NCBI GenBank assembly: GCA_947484105.1
Contig: CANKON010000006.1
Coordinates: 1-15,266 of the forward strand
Source: Methylococcaceae bacterium
GTDB lineage: Bacteria > Pseudomonadota > Gammaproteobacteria > Methylococcales > Methylomonadaceae
Reading direction: 5' to 3'
Length of the DNA: 15,266 bases
Within the stretch, counting starts at the first letter, position 1, and the number at the start of each line of letters is the position of its first letter. This document shows, piece after piece, positions 9,411 to 15,266 of this stretch. A model generated the notes under the pieces. That model saw only the letters and a list, made by a program, of their open reading frames with translations. It was not told where the DNA came from and searched no databases. The position numbers were made by a program, and so were the translations under genes.

Positions 9411-10973
9411 TTATTTCGCTACTTTCATTTCATCAGGTGCTAAACCGCGTGTCATATATTTCACTCGACCACGCGAAAAAATTCCCGCTGGGCTTTCCAT
9501 GGGAATCGAAGCCACTTTTTCAAGTGTATTAGAATCATAAACCACGACTTCATTGCCATCATAACCTGCGCTCACATATAAAAATTTACCGTCGGCACTG
9601 TATTCTGGGAAGTAAGCGTGTCCGCCCACTTCAAGCGTTTTCACTACTTCTAGTTTTTTCTTATCGATTAACTGAATGGTACTGGCGCGTTTATCTTTGG
9701 AAATAATATCGACTGCAACATAAGGTGCGTTGGCGTGAGCAGCGGGCGATTCTGTGCCACCTGAAACAGAAATTTGTTTCACCAATTCCATTTTGTCTAA
9801 ATCCCAAACACTCACGACCATTTTGTCGCAATCGCCGAAATTCGTCCCAAAACCTAACGTGCGTCCGTCAACAACAACTGCGCTACCGCCCCCAACATGT
9901 GGCACACAGCCTGCGGGTAATTTTTTAATAATTTTGCGTTCTTTCAAATCAATCGCGGCAACAATACTGTCATCGTAAGAGGCAACCATCAATTTTTGTC
10001 CACCGTGCGTTAAGAACGCATCGTGTAAATGACGACCGACGTTAGTAATTTTAGTGACAGGAAAATCATCTTTTAAATCTACTACCCAAACTTGTCCCGC
10101 ATTTTCAAGCGCAATTGCAAACACGTCCGCAAAAGGTGTACCGATAATCATGCCTGAATCAGAACTCACTTGTTTGCCATCTGGATCAACGCCTTCAAGT
10201 TCAAAGGTTTTCAATGGTTCGAGCGTGTCAGCATTCAAAATCACCGCATTATGCGGCACAAAAGATCCCGCCATAATGTATTTGCCATCGCGTGAAATGC
10301 CAATCCCTGGTCCATTCAATCCCGTTTTGATGCTACGCACGATTTGCATTGAATATAAATCGACTTTGAAAATTTCAGCGGTATCCGTTTTAACGTAAGC
10401 CCAGCGCGGATTGGTCGGATTGAATTCGATAATGTGTGCGGCAGTTCCAGTGTGAACTTCGCCGATTTTTTGATGTGTCACGCTGTTGATGAATACTGCT
10501 TTTGATTCCGTGCCACGTCCAAATTTTCCGCGTGCTGCAACGCCGATAATGTTGTCCATGCTGTCGATTTTATAATTTGGTTTATCAGGCAGCGTGCTTT
10601 CGTCCTTGATATTGACGTGCAACGATTTTTTCATGTCGTCAATTGTCCAGGCAGGATTAGGTTGCTTTGGCGTGGTTTGTAAATGTTTTACTAAGCCACG
10701 AATATCATCATCGCTTAATTTTCCATAAAACGGCGGCATCAAGGTGTCAAAACTTCCTGTCATGATAAGGCTGCGTAATGTGGTTGGACTGCGCCCTTTT
10801 AATGATTCTGAATTCAACGCTGGCGCAATGTAACCGCCATGATCTGCCCCGTGACAACCCGCACAATTTTCTTGATAAAGTGTGTGCAGACGTTGTGCAT
10901 CATCTGCTGCATTTCCGCCAAACGATAACGCGGCTAAAACGGCTGTTGATAAGATTTTTTTTGTTATTTTCAT
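9411..10973 (-). CDS. Periplasmic cytochrome c / cytochrome d1-domain protein (NirN/NirS-like)
   Basis: A 520-aa exported haem protein. The signal peptide (about 1-22) ends at GGNA-ADD. The cytochrome c domain (about 25-105) has CAGCH (C37, C40, H41) for covalent haem c and a likely Met ligand M79 in TLMPPF. From about residue 135 to the end is an eight-bladed d1-type propeller. By eye, H180 (TGTAAHI) aligns with the proximal haem d1 histidine of cd1 nitrite reductase (TGYAVHI), and H317 (LHDAF) and H359 (PHVGGG) with its two active-site histidines. Length and texture (LEPLKTFELEGVDPDG, FPVTKITNVGRHLHD) look closer to NirN, the dihydro-haem d1 dehydrogenase, than to classical NirS, but a third cd1 subfamily is possible. 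C356 and C382 near the active site are unusual. No other nir genes are present. The start has AGGGGGG at 10983-10989. Confidence 0.85.
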   Translation of the reverse strand: MKITKKILSTAVLAALSFGGNAADDAQRLHTLYQENCAGCHGADHGGYIAPALNSESLKGRSPTTLRSLIMTGSFDTLMPPFYGKLSDDDIRGLVKHLQTTPKQPNPAWTIDDMKKSLHVNIKDESTLPDKPNYKIDSMDNIIGVAARGKFGRGTESKAVFINSVTHQKIGEVHTGTAAHIIEFNPTNPRWAYVKTDTAEIFKVDLYSMQIVRSIKTGLNGPGIGISRDGKYIMAGSFVPHNAVILNADTLEPLKTFELEGVDPDGKQVSSDSGMIIGTPFADVFAIALENAGQVWVVDLKDDFPVTKITNVGRHLHDAFLTHGGQKLMVASYDDSIVAAIDLKERKIIKKLPAGCVPHVGGGSAVVVDGRTLGFGTNFGDCDKMVVSVWDLDKMELVKQISVSGGTESPAAHANAPYVAVDIISKDKRASTIQLIDKKKLEVVKTLEVGGHAYFPEYSADGKFLYVSAGYDGNEVVVYDSNTLEKVASIPMESPAGIFSRGRVKYMTRGLAPDEMKVAK

Positions 10974-10987
10974 GAGCGGTTACCCCC

Positions 10988-11008
10988 CTATTGATAGTGA
11001 ATCAATAG
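10988..11008. promoter_or_regulatory. Perfect 8+8 bp inverted repeat, candidate operator
   Basis: CTATTGAT (10988-10995), spacer AGTGA, then ATCAATAG (11001-11008): a perfect palindrome with a 5-nt centre. The inner TTGAT/ATCAA half-sites equal those of FNR/DNR/NnrR boxes, but the canonical spacer is 4 nt, not 5. The repeat abuts the cytochrome gene's Shine-Dalgarno and overlaps the end of its predicted -10 and its expected transcription start, a position typical of repressor operators. The binding protein is unknown; the MarR-family gene at 11809 is one candidate. Confidence 0.5.
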
Positions 11009-11037
11009 TATAGCGTGTTTTTTTAGATTAAATGCAA
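11007..11037 (-). promoter_or_regulatory. Putative promoter of the cytochrome c/d1 gene
   Basis: Read leftwards, TATACT (11012-11007) is a five-of-six match to the -10 box. TTGCAT (11037-11032) is a weak -35 candidate with a long 19-nt spacer, so activation may be needed. Transcription would begin near 11000, inside the inverted repeat. Confidence 0.4.
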
Positions 11038-11060
11038 CCCATAGCGATTCGATATTTTTA

Positions 11061-11089
11061 TTGACAGCATTCAGTGCTTTTTATAGTAT
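11061..11089 (+). promoter_or_regulatory. Sigma70-type promoter for the small-protein operon
   Basis: TTGACA (11061-11066) is a consensus -35. TAGTAT (11084-11089) gives a -10 with an optimal 17-nt spacer; TATAGT at 11082 with 15 nt is an alternative. The 5' leader would be about 60 nt. CGATTCG occurs as direct repeats on either side (11045-11051 and 11090-11096). Confidence 0.5.
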
Positions 11090-11158
11090 CGATTCGCCAT
11101 AATTAAGGGCAAAAGACGCAATAAGCGTTTTATAAAAATAAACAATGAGGATAAGACA

Positions 11159-11332
11159 ATGAACGAAAATATCGAAAACAACGATAAATTCTGGCTTTAT
11201 ATCGGCGGCTTGGTGCTAGCAATCTTGACCGTGATTGTGATGGTAAAACACAGCGAAGATGAAAAATTTGCGCCCATTCAGCAGCAGTTAAATGAAGAGG
11301 CTGCACAAATGAATATCCGCGTTTTAAATTAG
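11159..11332 (+). CDS. Small single-span membrane protein, 57 aa, unknown function
   Basis: A short gene that is easily missed. ATG 11159 is preceded by GAGG (11147-11150) at 8-nt spacing, and the frame runs to TAG 11330-11332. The protein has an acidic, Asn-rich N-terminus (MNENIENNDK) and one hydrophobic helix (about 12-29, WLYIGGLVLAILTVIVMV). A charged C-terminal tail (about 30-57) has a probable amphipathic helix containing QQQLNEEAAQ. There are no Cys or haem motifs. It is the first gene after the promoter at 11061 and is followed 9 nt later by the secreted Cys-rich protein, so the two are almost certainly one transcript. It is divergent from the cytochrome c/d1 gene. I do not recognise a family; an accessory or assembly subunit for a membrane redox complex is conceivable but unsupported. 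Confidence 0.75.
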   Translation: MNENIENNDKFWLYIGGLVLAILTVIVMVKHSEDEKFAPIQQQLNEEAAQMNIRVLN

Positions 11333-11341
11333 GGTGAAATT

Positions 11342-11704
11342 ATGAAATTAACAAAAATAGGATTGGTTTTTACGCTTTTGCTGGCTTCCAATGTGTCGAA
11401 TGCAACCGAATATGTTTATCGGGATTTGATGGCGAACACAATACCTGCTGCGAGTTGCACTTCAGAAAATGAAGCCAAAGAAAATGCTTCCAAGTCTTAC
11501 ACCATTGATAGATTCAGCAAGCGTTTTTGCCAATTTCAGGGTTATGGTTGGCATGTTGAAGCTATTAAAGACAATGGAAAATTGGTTTGTACCGATTGTA
11601 AAACAGGCACGAGTGACAAAAAACAATGCCATTTGGAAGATGTTATCGTCACCTGTAAACGCATCAAACCAGGTTCTGTTGGTATGTTACCAGGTAAAAA
11701 CTGA
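11342..11704 (+). CDS. Secreted six-cysteine protein of unknown function
   Basis: A 120-aa protein starting at ATG 11342 with AGGG (11331-11334) 7 nt upstream. Residues 1-21 form a clear signal peptide (Lys-rich start, hydrophobic core, NVSNA-TE cleavage). The mature ~99 aa contains six Cys at 39, 63, 83, 86, 96 and 105. The CTDC pair is not followed by His, so it is not a haem c site; an even number of Cys in an exported protein suggests three disulfides or metal binding. The C-terminus is basic (CKRIKPG). It is co-transcribed with the 57-aa membrane protein and followed by a terminator-like hairpin. I do not recognise the family. A frame-shifted open frame over the same bases (11469-11822) is a shadow. 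Confidence 0.75.
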   Translation: MKLTKIGLVFTLLLASNVSNATEYVYRDLMANTIPAASCTSENEAKENASKSYTIDRFSKRFCQFQGYGWHVEAIKDNGKLVCTDCKTGTSDKKQCHLEDVIVTCKRIKPGSVGMLPGKN

Positions 11705-11714
11705 TTTCTTAGAG

Positions 11715-11755
11715 AGCGCAGAAATGTTCCTCCAAGTGTTTTTGCGCTTAATTTT
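11715..11755 (+). terminator. Probable intrinsic terminator after the small-protein operon
   Basis: AGCGCAGAAA (11715-11724) pairs with TTTTTGCGCT (11739-11748), ten pairs with one G-U, around a 14-nt loop. It is followed by TAATTTTT. The large loop and imperfect T tract make it weaker than the purD terminator, but the position just after the stop at 11704 fits. Confidence 0.5.
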
Positions 11756-11808
11756 TATGCTAATCTTTACAAATATAAACATTATGAAAGGCATTAAAAA
11801 TAAAATTT

Positions 11809-12366
11809 ATGGCAGTAATTGATGTGTACGCACCAATTGAGAGAATGGTGGCGTTAATTCGTTCTGAAGAAAGACGAAGATGTACAGAACTCGGCTTGCA
11901 ACCCGTGCATTTACAAGTATTGGATTATGTTTCGCGTTGCAATCGTTACAGCGACACGCCCGCTGCATTAGCAAATTATTTGGGCATGACACGCGGCACG
12001 GTATCACAAACCTTGTTGCTGTTAGAGCGCAACGGTTTCATTGAAAAATTAACTGATACGCAAGATAAGCGAATTGTTCATTTGAAATTATCGCCCGACG
12101 GCGAGGCAATTTTAGCCAAAGCGCGTCCCGCGAATTTGTTTGATAATGCCAATGAGATACTAGAAAAAAATGATTTTTTAAGTCATGAAGACAGCTTTAT
12201 GAATGCGCTACTTGCGCTTCAAAAAGCGAATCAATCACAAACTTTTGGTTTGTGCAAAACGTGTAATTATTTTACACATTCCAATAACGGCTTTACTTGT
12301 GGTTTAACAAAACAGCCTTTGAGTGAAATTGACAGTGAAAAAATTTGCCAAGAACATTCTGTTTAA
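11809..12366 (+). CDS. MarR-family transcriptional regulator with C-terminal Cys/His cluster
   Basis: A 185-aa winged-helix regulator. The HTH spans about residues 51-75 (AALANYLGMTRGTVSQTLLLLERNG in part), followed by the beta wing with the MarR-typical basic DKR (86-88, TQDKRIVHLKLSPDG in part). Residues 147-185 are an extra C-terminal module with C149-x2-C152-x11-C164-x15-C180-x2-H183 (GLCKTC, FTCGLT, KICQEH). This suggests a bound zinc or iron-sulfur cluster and therefore redox or metal sensing; that is inferred from spacing only. C25 and C44 lie in the N-terminal half. ATG 11809 lacks a good ribosome site (AAGG is 17 nt away). It is downstream of the six-Cys gene, separated by a probable terminator. 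MarR proteins usually repress nearby divergent or own genes, so the palindrome at 10988-11008 is a plausible target. Confidence 0.88.
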   Translation: MAVIDVYAPIERMVALIRSEERRRCTELGLQPVHLQVLDYVSRCNRYSDTPAALANYLGMTRGTVSQTLLLLERNGFIEKLTDTQDKRIVHLKLSPDGEAILAKARPANLFDNANEILEKNDFLSHEDSFMNALLALQKANQSQTFGLCKTCNYFTHSNNGFTCGLTKQPLSEIDSEKICQEHSV

Positions 12367-12397
12367 GTGAAAAACGATAAGGCTAGGCTGAAAACGT

Positions 12398-12670
12398 TTA
12401 ACGTTGCGTAATCCAACCACTTTTTAAAGCAACCTCTAAAAAAGCGGAAACATCATTTGTTAAATTAGAAGCCGCAAATTTTGTTTCTAACTCTTCTACA
12501 ATTTGTAAAAGTGTCCGTGTTCCATCGCAAAGTTTGAGAATTTCCGCAGAACTTTGATTTAACTCAACCATGCCTTCTGGATATAAAATGACGGTTTTTT
12601 GTTGAGCTTCTTCCCATTGCAAACGATGTAGAGGTGAAAAAGTAAATAATAATTCGGTGTTTAAAGTCAT
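12398..12670 (-). CDS. pqqD: PQQ biosynthesis peptide chaperone PqqD (orphan)
   Basis: A 90-aa protein from ATG 12670; the frame can be opened to 12793, but the extra 41 residues are not PqqD-like and cover the intergenic region. The protein matches canonical PqqD throughout. HRLQWEEAQQKTVILYPEGM (17-36 or close) is followed by ELNQSSAEILKLCDGTRTL, then a helical end with VSAFLEVALKSGWI. PqqD binds the precursor peptide PqqA and presents it to the radical SAM enzyme PqqE during pyrroloquinoline quinone synthesis. No pqqA, B, C or E is seen in the window, so those genes must be elsewhere or absent. There is no clear Shine-Dalgarno. It is convergent with the MarR gene (31-nt gap) and divergent from the M48 protease. 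Confidence 0.85.
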   Translation of the reverse strand: MTLNTELLFTFSPLHRLQWEEAQQKTVILYPEGMVELNQSSAEILKLCDGTRTLLQIVEELETKFAASNLTNDVSAFLEVALKSGWITQR

Positions 12671-12795
12671 AAAAGTTATAGGTAAGTGTGAGAAATGGCG
12701 GGGTTTTGTGCAAATAATTATAACGGCTTTGAAAAATATAGCATAATCAGCAACAGCACATTCCTTCAATCTCATTAAAACGAATACAGCCACGC
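12671..12795. other. Divergent intergenic region, pqqD / M48 protease
   Basis: These 125 AT-rich bases must hold promoters for both flanking genes. On the plus strand TATAGCATAAT (about 12737-12747) offers overlapping -10-like boxes, but I see no convincing -35. No pqqA-like small gene (Glu-x3-Tyr core) was found here. Confidence 0.4.
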
Positions 12796-14037
12796 ATGAA
12801 CTCTTTTACAGTCTTATTTTTACTCATGTTTGCCATTGTCACGGCAACACAATTTTGGTTAGCAAAACGCCAAGCCGCTTATGTTTTAGCGCATCGTGAC
12901 AACGTTCCAGAAGCCTTTACGCAAACGGTTTCACTTGCTGCCCATCAAAAAGCGGCGGATTACACGCAAGCAAAATCTCAGCTCGGGGACATCGAACGCG
13001 CGTTAGGTGTCGTTTTGATTTTGGTTTTGACCGTTTTTGGCGGCATCAACGCCGCATTTGAATTTTGCGCCGCTCGTATTGAATCGCCTTTAATGGCGGG
13101 CGTTAGCGCGATTGCTTTATTAACATTTCTCATGTCGCTATTTGAAATTCCTGTCAGTTGGTACGGCACATTCGTTATCGAGGAAAAATTCGGTTTCAAC
13201 AAAAGCACGCCTGCTCAATTTATCAAAGATGAAGTTATGCAATTAGGACTTGCTGCCGTAATCGGTTTGCCCATTTTAGCGTTAATTTTGTGGGTGATGG
13301 ATAGCGTTGGCAGTAGTTGGTGGATTTGGGCATGGGCGATTTTAATCAGTTTTTCGTTGTTAATGAGTTGGTTATTTCCGACCGTCATCGCGCCATTGTT
13401 CAACAAATTCACGCCGATGGAAGACGGCGCGTTAAAAACCCGCATTTCAAGTTTGCTTGAACGGTGTGGATTTAACAGCCAAGGCATTTTTATTATGGAC
13501 GGTTCAAAACGTTCTGGTCATGGAAATGCGTATTTCACAGGCTTAGGCAACAATAAACGCATCGTATTTTACGACAATTTAGTAGCATCACTCGATGATG
13601 AAGAATTGGAAGCGGTTTTAGCGCATGAATTGGGACATTTCAAATGCAAACACGTTGTAAAAATGCTGATTACCACGTCAATTACGACGCTGTGTGGTTT
13701 TGCGATTTTGGGTTGGATGATTGACAAAGAGTGGTTTTTCACAGGGTTAGGCGTTCAACAAGGTTCAAATGCGGCGGCGTTGTTATTGTTCACGTTGATA
13801 ATGCCGATTTTTACGTTTTTTATGCAACCGATTAGCGCGTATTTTCAGCGCAAGTTTGAATTTGAAGCGGATGATTTCGCTTCGCAACACGCGCAAGCCA
13901 ATAAATTGGTGAGTGGATTGGTAAAATTGTATGAAGAAAATGCCAGTACGCTTACGCCTGATCCATTGTTTGCCTCGTTTTATTACAGCCATCCACCTGC
14001 GGCGATTCGTATCGCACATTTGGAAAAATCAGCATGA
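12796..14037 (+). CDS. M48 family (Ste24/CaaX protease-like) membrane zinc metallopeptidase
   Basis: A 413-aa multi-spanning inner-membrane protease. The N-terminal half has hydrophobic helices near residues 1-20, 70-85, 98-118, 150-172 and 175-197. SWYGTFVIEEKFGFN (about 120-134) is a hallmark of the peptidase M48 N-terminal domain. The zinc site is HELGH (277-281; ligands H277 and H281, catalytic E278), and the third ligand is E357 in EFEADDFA. YSHPPAAIRI near the C-terminus is also conserved. Two more helices lie between the zinc motifs. Bacterial members resemble yeast Ste24; their substrates are mostly unknown, with membrane or envelope protein quality control the usual proposal. ATG 12796 has no clear ribosome site. 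The stop overlaps the rsgA start by 4 nt, so the two genes form an operon. Confidence 0.94.
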   Translation: MNSFTVLFLLMFAIVTATQFWLAKRQAAYVLAHRDNVPEAFTQTVSLAAHQKAADYTQAKSQLGDIERALGVVLILVLTVFGGINAAFEFCAARIESPLMAGVSAIALLTFLMSLFEIPVSWYGTFVIEEKFGFNKSTPAQFIKDEVMQLGLAAVIGLPILALILWVMDSVGSSWWIWAWAILISFSLLMSWLFPTVIAPLFNKFTPMEDGALKTRISSLLERCGFNSQGIFIMDGSKRSGHGNAYFTGLGNNKRIVFYDNLVASLDDEELEAVLAHELGHFKCKHVVKMLITTSITTLCGFAILGWMIDKEWFFTGLGVQQGSNAAALLLFTLIMPIFTFFMQPISAYFQRKFEFEADDFASQHAQANKLVSGLVKLYEENASTLTPDPLFASFYYSHPPAAIRIAHLEKSA

Positions 14038-14906
14038 GTGAAACCCTCGAAGGCTTAGTTATCGCACATTTAGGACAGGGCATCGCGGTCGAACACAACG
14101 ACGAAATTATTTTATGTCAGCCGTTACGGAAGTTAGATACGGTGACGGTAGGAGATAAAGTTTTGTGGTCGCTTGTCGCGCCAGAACAAGGACGCATTGA
14201 AGCTCTTTTGCCACGAAAATCGGTGTTAAGTCGTCCTTCTCGCAACGATAAAATTCGTCCTGTTGCGGCAAATATCGACAATGTGTTTGTCGTATTTGCA
14301 GTTGAACCATTTTGTGATTTTTTGTTACTCGACCAGTATTTAGCAATTTGTGAAAACCGTGCTTTCAAAGCGTCGTTGATTTTGAACAAAACCGATTTGC
14401 CACTTTCGGACGAAATCGAAACGGAATTGGCAAATTATGTGAATTTGGGCTATGCGTTGTATCGCGTTTGTGCGAATGATGTAGAGAGTTTAAACGAGTT
14501 AAAACAAGCCTTGCGTGGGCAAGTCAGTATTTTTACGGGGCAATCTGGCGTAGGAAAGTCGTCCTTGACCAACACGTTAATTCCCGATAAAAATCTAAAA
14601 ACAAACACCGTTTCAGCGACCACGAAACACGGGCGACATACTACAACTGCCGCTACGCTTTATCATTTGCCCGAAGGCGGCGATTTAATTGATTCGCCAG
14701 GTGTGGCAATTTTTGGTTTAGCGGATATTTCACGCGGACAATTAGCGCAGGGTTATCGAGAATTTTTGCCTTTTTTGCCGCAATGTAAATTCAACGATTG
14801 TAGCCATCATCTCGACAAAGGTTGTGCGGTGAGGGCGGCTGTGGAAAGTGGTGAAATTCCCACGCCACGCTATGAACGTTTTTTAAAATTGCACGACAAA
14901 ATGTGA
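14034..14906 (+). CDS. rsgA: Small ribosomal subunit biogenesis GTPase RsgA
   Basis: Circularly permuted GTPase that checks late maturation of the 30S subunit (290 aa). Its length matches the shorter RsgA forms without the long N-terminal extension of E. coli (350 aa). An OB fold (about 1-65) is followed by the G motifs in permuted order: G4 NKTD (118-121), G1/P-loop GQSGVGKS (169-176), the G2 region with HTTT (202-205) and G3 DSPG (220-223). The C-terminal zinc finger has C251, C256, H258 and C264 (QCKFNDCSHHLDKGC). The start overlaps the protease stop (ATGA), implying translational coupling. It ends four bases before the convergent ssb gene. Confidence 0.97.
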   Translation: MSETLEGLVIAHLGQGIAVEHNDEIILCQPLRKLDTVTVGDKVLWSLVAPEQGRIEALLPRKSVLSRPSRNDKIRPVAANIDNVFVVFAVEPFCDFLLLDQYLAICENRAFKASLILNKTDLPLSDEIETELANYVNLGYALYRVCANDVESLNELKQALRGQVSIFTGQSGVGKSSLTNTLIPDKNLKTNTVSATTKHGRHTTTAATLYHLPEGGDLIDSPGVAIFGLADISRGQLAQGYREFLPFLPQCKFNDCSHHLDKGCAVRAAVESGEIPTPRYERFLKLHDKM

Positions 14907-14910
14907 ATTT

Positions 14911-15266
14911 TTAAAACGGAATGTCATCATCATACGGTGCATCAAATTTTGGTGCTGCTGCGGCAGGTCTGAGCTGTTGTGGCGGTGCGTAGTTAGGTGC
15001 AGGCGGTGGCGCGTAATTTTGAGCAGGCGGTTGTTGATAAGATTGCACAGGGGCGGGCGCATTATAATCGCTCGATGCAGTAGCAGAATCACGCTTGCCG
15101 ACCAAATCAATAATCGTTGCATTCAGTTCCAACGCGGTTTTTTTCACGCCGTCATTTCCCGTAAATTCACTCATCGTTAATTCACCTGAAATGAAAACTT
15201 GTTGTCCTTTTTTCAAGTAATCTTTTAACGTCCCTTCAGCTCTACGTCCCCACAAAACGACGCGCA
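14911..15266 (-). CDS. ssb: Single-stranded DNA-binding protein SSB, C-terminal part
   Basis: The reading frame runs leftwards from beyond the right edge, so the N-terminus of the OB domain is missing. The first visible residues R-V-V-L-W-G-R-R-A-E match the conserved SSB segment usually written WHRVVLFGRLAE. KKGQQVFISGELTMSEF and the last OB strand (ALELNATIIDLVG) follow. A TTG near 15255 is internal, not a start. The rest is an unstructured linker rich in Pro, Ala, Gln and Tyr with a repeated NYAPP unit, ending in the acidic tip DDDIPF that binds partner repair and replication proteins. About 118 residues are visible, out of perhaps 150-180. It converges with rsgA with four bases between stops and no terminator seen between them. 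Confidence 0.95.
   Translation of the reverse strand, partial: RVVLWGRRAEGTLKDYLKKGQQVFISGELTMSEFTGNDGVKKTALELNATIIDLVGKRDSATASSDYNAPAPVQSYQQPPAQNYAPPPAPNYAPPQQLRPAAAAPKFDAPYDDDIPF

Noticed and set aside
10054..10398. 114-aa plus-strand open frame opposite the cytochrome gene
   Set aside because: It is antisense to a conserved cytochrome d1 domain and has no ribosome site or recognisable content.
9411..10973. Firm assignment as NirS nitrite reductase (denitrification)
   Set aside because: Sequence texture and length look closer to NirN, and no denitrification genes are adjacent; the specific function is left open.
10991..11005. Canonical FNR/DNR box upstream of the cytochrome gene
   Set aside because: The half-sites match TTGAT and ATCAA, but the spacer is 5 nt rather than 4, and the location over the start region does not suit FNR-type activation; kept only as an unknown operator.
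11469..11822. 117-aa plus-strand open frame overlapping the six-Cys gene
   Set aside because: It lies in another frame over a gene with a signal peptide and good ribosome site, runs across the terminator, and has no start signal.
12367..12397. Terminator between the convergent MarR and pqqD genes
   Set aside because: Only short AACGTT-type palindromes are present, without a stable stem and T tract.
12671..12793. 41-residue N-terminal extension of PqqD
   Set aside because: The extra residues show no PqqD similarity, include hydrophobic junk-like sequence, and occupy the divergent promoter region.

Overview
The window reads as chromosome of a fairly AT-rich Gammaproteobacterium. This rests on a bifunctional HldE (kinase and nucleotidyltransferase in one chain), gamma-type MutS, IlvA, PurD and RsgA of near E. 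coli length, and an SSB ending in DDDIPF. The cytochrome c/d1 protein and the solitary PqqD would fit an environmental (sulfur-, methane- or nitrogen-cycling) lineage, but I cannot name a genus. No tRNA, rRNA, CRISPR array, insertion sequence or phage gene was seen.

Layout. (1) 1-839 is the C-terminal part of an RND efflux pump inner-membrane subunit, cut by the left edge. (2) 904-9283 is a long plus-strand run: a secreted four-Cys protein, gmhA, hldE, ilvA, mutS, a membrane-anchored TlpA/ResA-like thioredoxin and purD. From gmhA to the thioredoxin the genes overlap or nearly abut (20-nt gmhA/hldE overlap, ATGA at ilvA/mutS, 2-nt gap mutS/thioredoxin), so they are probably co-transcribed although their functions (LPS heptose synthesis, isoleucine, mismatch repair, thiol redox, purines) are unrelated. 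purD ends in a clear intrinsic terminator at 9373-9402.

(3) 9411-12366 is the least ordinary part. A periplasmic c-type cytochrome fused to a cytochrome d1 propeller (NirN/NirS-like) is transcribed leftwards. It is divergent from a previously unlisted 57-aa single-span membrane protein and a 120-aa secreted six-Cys protein, followed by a probable terminator and a MarR-family regulator with a C-terminal Cys/His cluster. The divergent region holds a perfect 8+8 bp inverted repeat (10988-11008) lying over the predicted start region of the cytochrome gene, and a good sigma70 promoter facing the small genes. This could be a small redox- or NO-responsive module; the regulator-operator link is inference.

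(4) 12398-15266 contains an orphan pqqD (minus), divergent from an M48/Ste24-type membrane protease that overlaps rsgA by 4 nt, then the C-terminal part of ssb (minus), convergent with rsgA and cut by the right edge.
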